In this document: positions 26,664 through 34,992 of the stretch, one piece after another
Numbering within the stretch: the stretch's first letter is position 1
Layout: every line of letters begins with the position of its first letter
Origin: Brevibacillus laterosporus DSM 25
GTDB lineage: Bacteria > Bacillota > Bacilli > Brevibacillales > Brevibacillaceae
Reading direction: 5' to 3'
Length of the DNA: 64,000 nucleotides
Assembly: GCF_002706795.1 (NCBI RefSeq)
Contig: NZ_CP017705.1
Location: forward strand, 762,001-826,000
Made by a program: the position numbers and the translations under genes
The notes under the pieces: generated by a model
What the model was told of the DNA's origin: nothing
Database searches by the model: none
What the model saw: the letters and a program-made list of their open reading frames with translations, nothing else

Positions 26664-27356
26664 CTACTTTTGGTTTTGAATGACTACTTCAGATACGACC
26701 AGGCGTTGTCTTGGCTTCACATTTGCCATAATCACGTCGGCAACATCATCTGGTTCCATCAGGTGCTTCATGCGTTCTTCTGTGAAAATGCCATCCCAGA
26801 ATTCTGTTTTCATGCCGCCCATGTAGATGCCAACCACTTGAATTGGTGTTTCTTTTACCTCAATAGCTAAACTCTCTGTAAACCCTCTCACACCGAATTT
26901 GCTGGCACAGTAGACAGACTCACTTGCTTTGCCTACTTTACCGGCTGTAGACACGATGTTGATGATCGTTCCGTGATTCTGCTCTTTCATTTGTTTTAAT
27001 ACTTCCTGCGTACTAAAAATCGTTCCCTTTAAATTACTATCAATCATTTGGTGAACGGCTTCCTCGGTTAGGTTTTCAGCCAAATCAAAGCTTCCCGTCC
27101 CCGCATTGTTGATTAATACATCAATTCTATTGTACGTATTGAGAATGGACGCCATGATTTCCATGATTGCTGGTTTATTCGCAACGTCTCCTTCATGGAT
27201 GGAATAGCTGCCAGTCAATTGCTTTGCTATTCGTTCTAGCTTTGTCTTCGTTCGTCCAAGCAAACAAACATGAAAGCCTTGCGCCGAATAACGTTTCGCT
27301 AAAGAAGCGCCTAAACCACTTCCTGCCCCTGTAATAACAACGACCTGTTTATCCAT
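26664..27356 (-). CDS. short-chain dehydrogenase/reductase (SDR)
   Basis: A 230-residue classical SDR. The NAD(P)-binding motif is TGAGSGLG at 10-17, with NNAG near 86-89 and the catalytic Ser in IVSTAG. The YCASK motif (Tyr and Lys) is followed by GVRGFTESLAIEV. The position-38-like LGRTKTKLE suggests NADP preference. It is divergent from a second SDR at 27571. Substrate unknown. Ribosome binding site GGTGAAAT. Confidence 0.88.
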   Translation of the reverse strand: MDKQVVVITGAGSGLGASLAKRYSAQGFHVCLLGRTKTKLERIAKQLTGSYSIHEGDVANKPAIMEIMASILNTYNRIDVLINNAGTGSFDLAENLTEEAVHQMIDSNLKGTIFSTQEVLKQMKEQNHGTIINIVSTAGKVGKASESVYCASKFGVRGFTESLAIEVKETPIQVVGIYMGGMKTEFWDGIFTEERMKHLMEPDDVADVIMANVKPRQRLVVSEVVIQNQK

Positions 27357-27570
27357 AACATTTCACCATTCCCTTATACAGTATCTATCCTTGTTCAACC
27401 CAGTTCATCTACAAGACTTCATGCGAATTCGTGTATAATGGGCTTATGGATTATAGTGTATCATGCTTTTTATCCAGCTATAACAACTAGTTGCACTTAC
27501 AAAATTGACATAACAAAAGGCATTTACGTATCATCAGTTATAACAAGTTAAAAATGGGAGGATTGCCAAC

Positions 27571-28290
27571 ATGGACTTTCAAGGAAAAAAAGCGTTAATT
27601 ACAGGGGCAGGAAAAGGAATTGGTCGTTCCATTGCCATCGCTTTGGCAAAAGAAGGAACCCATCTAGGTCTGGTAGCCCGCACAGAATCTGATCTGAAGG
27701 AGTTGGCTACTGAGCTTGCGAAAACCTACGGTATTACAGTTAGTATTGCAACGGCTGATATCTCAAAACGCAGCGATGTCGAAGCAGCATATGCCAAAAT
27801 AAAAGCAGAGCTTGGTTCTATCGACATCCTGATTAATAATGCTGGTACTGCTACTTTCGGTGCAGTCACAGACATGTCCCCAGAAGAATGGGAGCGTATC
27901 GTTTCCGTGAATTTGTTTGGAACCTACTACATGACATACGCTGCATTACCAGATATGATCGCCCAAAATAGTGGAAATATCATCAATGTAGCTTCTACAG
28001 CTGGAGAACGCGGTTTTGCAACAGGCTCCGCGTACTGCGCCTCGAAATTCGCTGTGATGGGCTTTACAGAATCTGTATTGCAAGAGGTTCGCAAACACAA
28101 CATTCGTGTCACAGCGCTGACTCCAAGCACAGTAAACACCGAACTAGCTGTCAATGCTGGGCTAAAAATTGGTGCAGACGACCACATGATGCAGCCAGAG
28201 GATGTAGCGGAACTAGCTTTAGCCACCCTGCGTTTGCCTGAGCGTGTATTCATTAAAACTTCTGGTATTTGGACAACGAATCCGCAATAA
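27571..28290 (+). CDS. short-chain dehydrogenase/reductase, FabG-like
   Basis: A 239-residue classical SDR with TGAGKGIGRS at 11-20, NNAG, catalytic Ser in VASTAGERG and YCASK followed by FAVMGFTESVLQEV. It resembles the 3-ketoacyl-ACP reductase-like enzymes found singly in Bacillales (YokF/YvaG type), for which the substrate is uncertain. Ribosome binding site GGGAGG. It ends at a strong hairpin at 28313. Confidence 0.88.
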   Translation: MDFQGKKALITGAGKGIGRSIAIALAKEGTHLGLVARTESDLKELATELAKTYGITVSIATADISKRSDVEAAYAKIKAELGSIDILINNAGTATFGAVTDMSPEEWERIVSVNLFGTYYMTYAALPDMIAQNSGNIINVASTAGERGFATGSAYCASKFAVMGFTESVLQEVRKHNIRVTALTPSTVNTELAVNAGLKIGADDHMMQPEDVAELALATLRLPERVFIKTSGIWTTNPQ

Positions 28291-28312
28291 TGCTAGAGAT
28301 TTGATGATCATG

Positions 28313-28355
28313 AGAAGCCCTCTTTTTCTTCTTAAAAGAGAGGCTTCTTTTTTTT
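28313..28355 (+). terminator. terminator of the FabG-like gene
   Basis: AGAAGCCCTCTTTT (28313-28326) pairs with AAAAGAGAGGCTTCT and is followed by a nine-T tract. It lies just upstream of the potassium transporter promoter. Confidence 0.85.
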
Positions 28356-28375
28356 TGCACTGTTAAAAACTCTTT

Positions 28376-28404
28376 TTGCTTGTTACAATATTTTTCGGTA
28401 GAAT
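28376..28404 (+). promoter_or_regulatory. promoter of the potassium transporter gene
   Basis: TTGCTT (28376-28381), a 17-bp spacer and TAGAAT (28399-28404) lie 33 bp before the TTG start at 28437. Confidence 0.55.
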
Positions 28405-28436
28405 TACCTGTATTACTTACTCAGGAGGTAAGCGAG

Positions 28437-29795
28437 TTGCTGCTCTCTTATAAAAAACGGCGCTTAAGCTCCGTACAAATTATCGTAATGTTTTATCTTA
28501 GCAGTGTTATCCTCGCTGCATTACTTCTCTGGTTACCCATCTTTCACCAGCCTGGCGTATCTCTATCCTTTGTCGATTCTTTATTTACTGCTGCCAGTGC
28601 GATTAGCGTAACGGGTCTAACCGTCATCCAAATTAGTGAAGTGTTTAATCAGAGTGGAATTATTTTACTCACCTTGTTTTTTCAAATAGGTGGGATCGGC
28701 ATTATGACCTTAGGTACCTTTTTGTGGATGATACTTGGACAACGAATTGGCTTAGAACAAAGAAAATGGATTGCTACGGATCACAATCGTCCCACTCTAT
28801 CAGGATTGGTTAAATTGACACGAAGTATTTTATTGCTAACCATCTTAATTGAGCTAATCGGTACCGTATTGCTAGGCAGTTATTTTTTTTGGACTGGCTA
28901 TCAGACTGATTGGTATACCGCCTATTATTATGGCTACTTTGTTTCCATTAGTGCATTTACCAATGCTGGATTCGATATCTTCGGTAATTCTTTAGTAAGC
29001 TTTTCGGGAGATTATTTTGTTCAGAGCGTGAATATGATCCTTATCATTTGTGGTGCGATTGGTTTTCCTGTGCTGATCGAGCTGGTCAGCTATGCAACCC
29101 ATCGAAAGGGACAATATCGATTTACGTTTTCCTTATTCACGAAGGTAACAACCTTGACTTTCTTTACACTGATCGTGGTTGGGACACTACTCTTTTACTT
29201 TTTTGAAAAGGATGCCTTTCTACAGAATAAAAGCTGGCATGAAGCACTTTTTTACTCCCTGTTCCAATCTGTTTCCACACGAAGCGGTGGCTTAGCCACG
29301 ATGGATATCGGCCTGCTGTCCATCCCTACCCTTGTCATGCTATCTGGCATGATGTTTATTGGTGCCTCTCCTAGCAGTGTGGGGGGTGGGATTCGTACGA
29401 CCACGTTTTTCGTCCTAATTGCAACCGTGTATACTTATATGCGCGGACAAAAGGATGTAAAAGTGTTTGGTCGTGAGCTAGTCCAAGAAGATGTTCTCAA
29501 ATCGTTTATGGTGTTTTTTGTCGCGATCATAATGGTGTTCACAGCTGTTATTTTCATGGTATGGTTCGAGGACTTATCGATACAGGCCATTCTATTTGAG
29601 GTCTGTTCAGCCTTTGGTACAACTGGATTATCGATGGGAATTACTTCGGAATTAAGCACACCTGGTAAACTAATTCTCATCATCATGATGGTGATTGGAC
29701 GGATTGGGATTATCAACCTGCTACTATTCTTAAAAAAGGATGCTCCATCTGTTCGTTATCACTATCCGAAAGAGCGGATTATTATTGGTCAATAG
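28437..29795 (+). CDS. KtrB/TrkH-family potassium uptake membrane subunit
   Basis: A 452-residue channel-like transporter made of four M1-P-M2 repeats. The selectivity-filter loops are SVTGLT, TNAGFD, STRSGG and GTTGLS, each with the central Gly expected for K+ selection. The TTG at 28437 is the start: AGGAGG lies 8 nt upstream, whereas the in-frame TTG at 28380 lies within the promoter. Its size matches KtrB/KtrD of B. subtilis (about 445-450). No KtrA-type regulatory subunit is encoded nearby, so it must share one encoded elsewhere, as KtrD does with KtrC. Confidence 0.9.
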   Translation: MLLSYKKRRLSSVQIIVMFYLSSVILAALLLWLPIFHQPGVSLSFVDSLFTAASAISVTGLTVIQISEVFNQSGIILLTLFFQIGGIGIMTLGTFLWMILGQRIGLEQRKWIATDHNRPTLSGLVKLTRSILLLTILIELIGTVLLGSYFFWTGYQTDWYTAYYYGYFVSISAFTNAGFDIFGNSLVSFSGDYFVQSVNMILIICGAIGFPVLIELVSYATHRKGQYRFTFSLFTKVTTLTFFTLIVVGTLLFYFFEKDAFLQNKSWHEALFYSLFQSVSTRSGGLATMDIGLLSIPTLVMLSGMMFIGASPSSVGGGIRTTTFFVLIATVYTYMRGQKDVKVFGRELVQEDVLKSFMVFFVAIIMVFTAVIFMVWFEDLSIQAILFEVCSAFGTTGLSMGITSELSTPGKLILIIMMVIGRIGIINLLLFLKKDAPSVRYHYPKERIIIGQ

Positions 29796-29801
29796 GAAGA
29801 G

Positions 29802-29831
29802 AAAAAGGCGCTTGGAATGAGCGCCTTTTTT
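29802..29831 (+). terminator. terminator of the potassium transporter gene
   Basis: AAAAAGGCGC (29802-29811) and GCGCCTTTTTT (29821-29831) form a perfect stem with its own T tract, 7 nt after the stop. Confidence 0.88.
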
Positions 29832-29873
29832 GTAGTGTTAAACCAACAAAGCTTATCAAATCAGGTTTATAAA

Positions 29874-30128
29874 CTACTTCCCCATCTGTATCGGTACTTC
29901 CCAATTCACATTCCGATCCTCTTTTACTTTACGCTTATACGTAATCGTAAGCTCTTTAGGGCGTGTTTTTAGTTGTTGAATCCTCAATTCCCCATTCATC
30001 ACAACATTTCCATTCGAATTGCGACTTAATCCCCTGTCAAACACAGCAATATACGTATTTCCCTTTTCGTCTTTTGCCTCCCATTCATCCACATAGACAA
30101 TATCTTTCGCCAAAGTACCCTCTATCAC
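29874..30128 (-). pseudogene. C-terminal remnant of a DUF4179-type anti-sigma factor
   Basis: An 84-codon frame whose residues (VDEWEAKDEKGNTYIAVFDR, then ELTITYKRKVKEDRNVNWEVP) match the extracellular C-terminal domain of DUF4179/DUF5643 proteins, which act as membrane anti-sigma factors. The cytoplasmic and membrane parts are absent. Immediately upstream on the same strand is a broken ECF sigma gene, its natural partner. One deletion probably fused the two genes and destroyed both. No ribosome binding site or real start is seen. Confidence 0.72.
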
Positions 30129-30421
30129 AATGCTAGCTTCCGTATATGCTTACGAACAATCGCTGTTCTTTTTCGAGATACTCCTTCTCTGGTGTATGGT
30201 TATCAACCAGCATGATTTCCGCTTGAAGTTGACCTATATTCAGATAGATGGTAGTAGGCCTTAATAAAAATCTCCTGACCCATGTCTTTTTGATTTTGCG
30301 AGTGACCTAACATTTTTTTTAGGATAAAAAATACCTTTGTCTGATATCTGTCAATAAGCTCTGCGTATGCTTCTTTATTGCCTTGGAGAACCTGCTCAAT
30401 GATCCTTTTATCGTCCTGCAT
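30129..30421 (-). pseudogene. truncated and frameshifted ECF sigma factor gene
   Basis: From the ATG at 30421 (GGAGG upstream) the frame encodes sigma region 2 (LQGNKEAYAELIDRYQTKVF, then QEIFIKAYYHLSEYR) and stops after 73 codons at 30203. In another frame the sequence continues with NHTPEKEYLEKEQRLFV, the typical linker before region 4, then ends. Region 4 is missing, so the gene cannot make a working sigma factor. The C-terminal remnant of its anti-sigma partner follows directly. Confidence 0.75.
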
Positions 30422-30603
30422 TCCCAACCTCCAATCTCAAAGATGTACGAGACATTCCTGATTTTTTGCCTGTTCACTTATATACGACGAACAATTCAAA
30501 AAAAAATCTCTTTTTATTCGATTTATTCTTTATCCTGTATTACACTAGGAGCATATTCAGGGCAAATAAATTGCTGTTTTGAAATTAAAGGAGGAGGATT
30601 TAC

Positions 30604-31275
30604 ATGGAATCACCTAAAAAATGGACTGAGGTTGACCAGTATTTCAACAGTATGCTACTCCCTTCTGATCCAATTCTGGATGTGGTTCTCCAAGCAAATG
30701 CTAAAGCTGGTATGCCTGCTATTGATGTCGCACCAAATCAAGGGAAGCTACTGTACCTACTCGCAAAGATAAGAGGAGCAAAGAAAATCTTAGAAATAGG
30801 GACACTTGGTGGATACAGCAGTATTTGGCTTGCTCGCGCTCTACCTCAAGATGGTCAACTTATTTCACTCGAATATGAACAATCGTTCGCTCATATCGCT
30901 GAAGAGAATGTAAAAAAAGCGGGACTCGCTGAAAAAGTAAGCATTCTTGTAGGCCCCGCACTAGAAACACTTCCTACCCTTCAAGAAAAAGGGATGACGG
31001 GCTTCGATATGGTTTTTATTGATGCCGATAAACAAAACAATCCGCATTATTTACAATGGGCTTTGAAGCTTTGCAATCCGGGGGCCATTATTCTTGGAGA
31101 TAATGTGGTACGTGATGGAGAAGTGATTCATCCTGAGAGCGAAGACGATCGTATTCAAGGCATTCGACAATTCATTGACTTACTATCTTCTGAACCCCGC
31201 ATTGAATCAACAGCTATCCAAACTGTGGGGAGCAAAGGTTATGACGGATTTGTGCTTGGTGTCGTGAAAGAATAG
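30604..31275 (+). CDS. SAM-dependent O-methyltransferase (caffeoyl-CoA OMT-like)
   Basis: A 223-residue class I methyltransferase of family 3. SAM-binding motif I is ILEIGTLGGYSSIWLA at about 66-80, an acidic residue in SLEYE binds the ribose, and the metal-binding DADKQNNPHY and GDNVV motifs are typical of divalent-metal-dependent catechol O-methyltransferases. It would methylate a small hydroxylated (catechol-like) compound. Excellent ribosome binding site AAAGGAGGAGG. Monocistronic and convergent with the regulator-peptide cassette. Confidence 0.9.
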   Translation: MESPKKWTEVDQYFNSMLLPSDPILDVVLQANAKAGMPAIDVAPNQGKLLYLLAKIRGAKKILEIGTLGGYSSIWLARALPQDGQLISLEYEQSFAHIAEENVKKAGLAEKVSILVGPALETLPTLQEKGMTGFDMVFIDADKQNNPHYLQWALKLCNPGAIILGDNVVRDGEVIHPESEDDRIQGIRQFIDLLSSEPRIESTAIQTVGSKGYDGFVLGVVKE

Positions 31276-31318
31276 AGATACATCTCATATAAGATAAACA
31301 AGTGGGTTACATAAATAA

Positions 31319-31348
31319 AAAAGCACTCCTTATGTATGAGGAGTGCTT
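31319..31348 (-). terminator. terminator of regulator-peptide cassette A (and of the methyltransferase)
   Basis: AAGCACTCCT (31321-31330) and AGGAGTGCTT (31339-31348) form a perfect 10-bp stem. On the minus strand it is followed by TTTTTTAT, a strong terminator 19 nt after the peptide stop. Confidence 0.85.
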
Positions 31349-31366
31349 CAAAATGAAAAACAAGAA

Positions 31367-31489
31367 TCAACCACCTACTCCATGTTCATAGGGAGTTACT
31401 GTATGTTCTACTTTTGCTACTTCTACATCTGCCGCTTGACTAAACACTCCAAAAGCCATTACTAGCGATAGCAAAAATCCCTTCATCAT
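31367..31489 (-). CDS. propeptide A: putative secreted signalling peptide of the RRNPP type
   Basis: A 40-codon gene, GGAGGTGAGAA-ATGATG, overlapping the last 50 nt of the HTH-TPR regulator in another frame. It encodes a Met-Met-Lys start, a hydrophobic signal segment (FLLSLVMAFGVFSQA), a charged spacer (DVEVAKVEHT) and the C-terminus VTPYEHGVGG. The arrangement equals rap-phr/aloR-aloP: export, cleavage, then uptake of a 5-8-residue C-terminal peptide that binds the partner regulator. The paralogous gene at 44908 ends QYDHGIGG, so the motif (E/D)HGxGG is conserved. The mature form is inferred. From memory, an Alo peptide of Paenibacillus polymyxa has the related form SHGRGG. Confidence 0.82.
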   Translation of the reverse strand: MMKGFLLSLVMAFGVFSQAADVEVAKVEHTVTPYEHGVGG

Positions 31490-32852
31490 TTCTCACCTCC
31501 TCCATCCATTTTTTATACTCTCTTTTTTGCTGATCTGTGGCGTGATATCTATATGCTTCAAAAAGTGTTACGCATTGGATGAACTTCTTTTGATTATTCA
31601 TCACGATGGACAAATCGAGACATCGGAGAGTATCTATTATTCCACTCTCAAACCGTTCATTTTGAAAATGGTAAATAGCCAAATCATATCGAAACCGTAG
31701 ATGTCGATCTACGCTAATTGGATCATGGGAGTCTTCAAAAGAACGTATTTCTGCCGAAAATTTCTCTAATAGATGATCTATTAAAAAACCATGCTGATTG
31801 GCTGATTTCATGATTGTCACTACGCCGGATAAGATTTCCGTAGGATGATCCTCAAGGAATTTGATATAGTCGGAAATCACACTTGTATTTCCCATGAGCA
31901 TATCTAGTGTATACAGGTTTGCTGTAGCCCAAAGGTTGAATTTTTCGACTTCTGCTTGTCCAGACTCGTCAAGTAGTTCAAACCAGCTCAGATCAGCATA
32001 ACCAGAAACAAATTCCTTGGCTTGCTCAAATAGCCCTTGTTTTTCCAAAGATACGGCCTTTAAAAGATATCCTTGCCCATAATAAACAACCAAATGACGC
32101 TCGGTTCTAAGCGGCTGATAAACTCGATTATTCTTCAGCTTGAAAAGTTCATTTTGATAAACCAGAGTAGCTAATTTCCTTAATTCATCTCCGTACTTCT
32201 CCACTTCTTTCCACTTATGTAATGTAAAACATACATTAGCAAGCTGTAGAAGTGCATCCAACTGATGACGCTCGGATAGTCTTTTTCGATAAGTTTCAAA
32301 TCGGATAACAGCCTTCCAATTTTCTTCCATATCGGTTTCCTGTATGGATCGGAATAAGCGATATTGACTCATAATAAATCGGTCTGAATAACTATCCTTC
32401 TCGTTATCAATCACTAACTGATAAAAGTAATTTGCTTCTTCCTGCTTCCCATTTTGAAATAACTGCTCAGCTACATAAAAGAGAATTTCTATGTTTTTGC
32501 GCTGCTCCAATAAAGCTGAGACAACTGGCTGAATGCAGTCATGTCTACCAATCTCAGCACATCTAATTAAATAGGGACATACTCTTCTCCTTGATACCCT
32601 TCCTCTTGGAAAACACTCATCTATATACAAGTCATACAGCCAACCAGGAGGCTCATTAAAAACATTTGCGATTGAATCTAGTTGTGCAACCGTTAATGTC
32701 CTTGAAGGATTCCCATTCAAAAAACCACTTAAATGTCCATTATTGATATGAGATAATTCACTTAGTTTGCTAAGGGTGTAGTCATGTAATTGGAGACGAT
32801 GTTCAATTTCCGTACGTATGGATCGCGCCCTAACATGATTACGATCAATCAT
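31440..32852 (-). CDS. HTH-TPR regulator A, RRNPP (AloR-like) peptide receptor
   Basis: 470 residues. An N-terminal XRE-like helix-turn-helix (YTLSKLSELSHINNGHLSGF, residues about 26-45) and LTVAQLDSIANVFNEP are followed by helical repeats of TPR type from about 110 to the end (e.g. LLEQRKNIEILFYVAEQLF, LALLQ-type pairs, LVVYYGQGYLLKAVSLEK). This is the layout of intracellular receptors that bind an imported peptide. The start at 32852 follows AAGGAG; regulator C, also 470 residues, is clearly homologous over its whole length. The propeptide gene overlaps its 3' end. Target genes are unknown. Confidence 0.85.
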   Translation of the reverse strand: MIDRNHVRARSIRTEIEHRLQLHDYTLSKLSELSHINNGHLSGFLNGNPSRTLTVAQLDSIANVFNEPPGWLYDLYIDECFPRGRVSRRRVCPYLIRCAEIGRHDCIQPVVSALLEQRKNIEILFYVAEQLFQNGKQEEANYFYQLVIDNEKDSYSDRFIMSQYRLFRSIQETDMEENWKAVIRFETYRKRLSERHQLDALLQLANVCFTLHKWKEVEKYGDELRKLATLVYQNELFKLKNNRVYQPLRTERHLVVYYGQGYLLKAVSLEKQGLFEQAKEFVSGYADLSWFELLDESGQAEVEKFNLWATANLYTLDMLMGNTSVISDYIKFLEDHPTEILSGVVTIMKSANQHGFLIDHLLEKFSAEIRSFEDSHDPISVDRHLRFRYDLAIYHFQNERFESGIIDTLRCLDLSIVMNNQKKFIQCVTLFEAYRYHATDQQKREYKKWMEEVRNDEGIFAIASNGFWSV

Positions 32853-33034
32853 GTAATCACTCCTTTTAAACAATCATATCTATTTGTAGGCTACTTTCGT
32901 TTCTTCCTGTGCTTCTTTAGAATAGGAACGGACTATTCGGACCTTAGATAGCTGGGAACGGCTGGTCTTTTCCACTTAGATTTCCGTACAGCCTATCCTT
33001 ATAACCGAAACGTCCATACGTTTATTGCTTTTTT

Positions 33035-33068
33035 ACACAGGAGCGCTATTTAGTAAACGCTCCTGTGT
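33035..33068. other. strong hairpin without a T tract, downstream of propeptide B
   Basis: ACACAGGAGCG (33035-33045) and its exact complement at 33058-33068 form an 11-bp stem with a 12-nt loop. Neither strand has a T run directly after the stem, so it is better seen as an mRNA 3' stabiliser or imperfect terminator for cassette B. Confidence 0.5.
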
Positions 33069-33102
33069 TCCATTGATTTACGGCTTTACATAGCCCAGGT
33101 TT

Positions 33103-33237
33103 TTAATACCCTGGATCATAGTCATATGGATGAACCTGATGACTTGTCCCGCTTTGTGTTTGAGCCACAGAGTCAGTAAGCGTGACAGTCACAAGCATCG
33201 TTACAGACATTAGAAGCATTCCTATTGCTTTTTTCAT
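33103..33237 (-). CDS. propeptide B: putative secreted signalling peptide
   Basis: A 44-codon gene from an ATG at 33237 behind GGGGGG, overlapping the last 65 nt of regulator B in another frame. The product has a basic start, a long hydrophobic signal segment (GMLLMSVTMLVTVTLT), a spacer with a likely AQT cleavage region, and the C-terminus HPYDYDPGY. Architecture equals propeptides A and C but the C-terminal motif differs, matching the different HTH type of its receptor. Signalling is inferred from gene order, overlap and signal sequence. Confidence 0.75.
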   Translation of the reverse strand: MKKAIGMLLMSVTMLVTVTLTDSVAQTQSGTSHQVHPYDYDPGY

Positions 33238-34540
33238 AAATTACGCCCCCCTTAATCTGATAGTGTTCAGAAACAATTTGTTGATACACGCGTTGCAATT
33301 GTTCCATTTGCTCTACAGTAATGGCTTTGGAGCAAGCGACAAAATGTGTCAGGATATCATTGATGCATTCATTCATTTCGGAAAAGGCATTTAGTTTTGC
33401 ATAGACAAGCAGACTCTTACTGTAACTCTCAAGTCCCTCGTCCACATGACCAACCTTGATTTGATGAAATCCTTTAAACCGATAATATTTCCCTACCGCT
33501 AAATGCTTGTAAGGTGTTTGCAAGTTCATATACAGCCATTCTTTTTCTTGATGAAATAGCTCCTCGCAGGCTTTCACATTATTGGTGGTAAGGAAGATAT
33601 CCAGAAGCTCATTTACCACATGAATTTTGGAAGACGGACTGCCTGTGACTAAACACTCTTGGAGTAAGGGAATAGCAAACTGATACTCCTGTCTCCTTGC
33701 GTGTAAAATAGCTCTTGTTAGCAATGCAGCCTCTGTTACAAATGAATAGGGAAGCTGTTGAAATTGCTCTAGGTGCCACTCTACAGCTTCGTATCGCCCT
33801 AAACGTGACAGGGAATTAATCATAGCTAGGTAGCCTCTCGCTTTAAACTCGCTACTGCCTTGATCCTCTCGAATCCCTGCTTTACTAAGAGCGATACATT
33901 TTTCGTACTTCTTTAATGCATAAGCTTGCAGGGCTAATTTGTAAAGGAAATCAATCCTTTCCTCCTGCGTCAAAAACACAATGTAATGCAACACCTCCTC
34001 TCCGATTTGAAAGGATTCTTCCAGTTGTTTTAAATCCTGCCGTTGTGCCAGATAGATTTGCAAAAGGCCTTTAGCTAGGTATTCTTGCATACCTCTTTCC
34101 CTTGCGTAGCTTACGATAAAATTGAATAAAGTGAATCGGATGGGAAGATCATCAACCAGACAGGATCGCTCATACAACTTTTCCATGAGCACATAACTAT
34201 CCTCAGTCGGTAGTTGAATAAAACGTAGCGCTACTTTTTTAATCAGTGGGGTCTGTCGTAGTGAAATGGATTTGGAGAGCAAATCAAGTAAAATCTTGGG
34301 GCGCCGTTCCACATCTGCATAGTAGCCAATGACATCTTCCCACGGAATCTGTAGGGAAATAGCTAACGGTTTAATGGTCCGCCATTCAGGTTTGCGGGTT
34401 TCCCCACTCTCTATTTTTGAAATCACCCCCTTGCTAATTCCCGTCATTTTGGATAGCTGTGACAGGCTTAACTTCCTGTCCTTTCTCCGTTTTCTCATCC
34501 CTTCCCCAAACGCTTCATATTGTAAAGCCGTTCCTTCCAT
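33173..34540 (-). CDS. HTH-TPR regulator B, RRNPP-type peptide receptor
   Basis: 455 residues. A canonical HTH_3 domain (KLSLSQLSKMTGISKGVISK, residues 19-38) is followed by about 380 residues of helical TPR-like repeats (e.g. KLALQAYALKKYEKCIALSK and KYYRFKGFHQIKVGHVDEGL, the latter a good TPR). PlcR and other RRNPP proteins share this plan. It begins at an ATG behind AAGGTGGGG. A propeptide gene overlaps its 3' end, and a small XRE-family gene lies 52 bp upstream. It differs from regulators A and C, so a distinct signal specificity is likely. Confidence 0.82.
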   Translation of the reverse strand: MEGTALQYEAFGEGMRKRRKDRKLSLSQLSKMTGISKGVISKIESGETRKPEWRTIKPLAISLQIPWEDVIGYYADVERRPKILLDLLSKSISLRQTPLIKKVALRFIQLPTEDSYVLMEKLYERSCLVDDLPIRFTLFNFIVSYARERGMQEYLAKGLLQIYLAQRQDLKQLEESFQIGEEVLHYIVFLTQEERIDFLYKLALQAYALKKYEKCIALSKAGIREDQGSSEFKARGYLAMINSLSRLGRYEAVEWHLEQFQQLPYSFVTEAALLTRAILHARRQEYQFAIPLLQECLVTGSPSSKIHVVNELLDIFLTTNNVKACEELFHQEKEWLYMNLQTPYKHLAVGKYYRFKGFHQIKVGHVDEGLESYSKSLLVYAKLNAFSEMNECINDILTHFVACSKAITVEQMEQLQRVYQQIVSEHYQIKGGVIYEKSNRNASNVCNDACDCHAY

Positions 34541-34592
34541 CCATTCCCCACCTTTGTAGCTTTTACCGTTATTTCTAACGATTCTTTCGCTC

Positions 34593-34832
34593 TCAAGCTG
34601 TTTTAGATTGGTTCATAGATTTTATAACTGAATCCGTTAGTTCATCATCAAAAAAAATGCCTGGTTCAACGTCTAATACATTTGCAATAATCTGCAAGCG
34701 TTCTACATCAAGCCTCACCTGCCCGCACGTAATATGTCTATATCCCTGTAATGATAGCCCTAGTATCTTTGCCAAATGCGTCTTCGTGATTCCTTTTGCC
34801 CGCCTGACTCTCTCGACATTCTGATGAACCAT
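34593..34832 (-). CDS. small XRE-family DNA-binding protein
   Basis: A 79-residue protein that is essentially one helix-turn-helix domain (ITKTHLAKILGLSLQGYRHI, residues about 15-34) followed by an acidic end (FFDDELTDSVI). The start at 34832 is behind AGAGGTG. It is divergent from the XRE gene at 34993 and upstream of regulator B. The homologous upstream region near the second XRE gene (42103) lacks this gene. Confidence 0.72.
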   Translation of the reverse strand: MVHQNVERVRRAKGITKTHLAKILGLSLQGYRHITCGQVRLDVERLQIIANVLDVEPGIFFDDELTDSVIKSMNQSKTA

Positions 34833-34932
34833 ATGTAGCACCTCTCATTCCAATTTTTAGGAGCTTATATCTCTATCATAATAACGTAACACGTTACTGT
34901 CAATGCTCTTTTTTCTTCACTTTCTCAAATTC

Positions 34933-34961
34933 CGTTAGTAAACTACCTAAATTCGTTAGTT
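34933..34961. repeat. 29-bp operator-like element upstream of the first XRE gene
   Basis: Two direct CGTTAGT motifs 21 bp apart enclose a TTAG...CTAA inverted pair. The 29 bp are identical to 42042-42070 upstream of the paralogous XRE gene, while the surrounding bases differ. It covers the position of the promoter of both genes, so it is probably an autoregulatory operator. A GTAAC-AC-GTTAC palindrome also lies at about 34886-34897 in this divergent region. Confidence 0.65.
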
Positions 34962-34992
34962 ACTGATATTATTTTAAAAAGAGGTGACGAGA

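Noticed and set aside
33035..33068. Intrinsic terminator after propeptide B
   Set aside because: The stem is strong but no T run follows it on either strand, so it is listed only as a hairpin.
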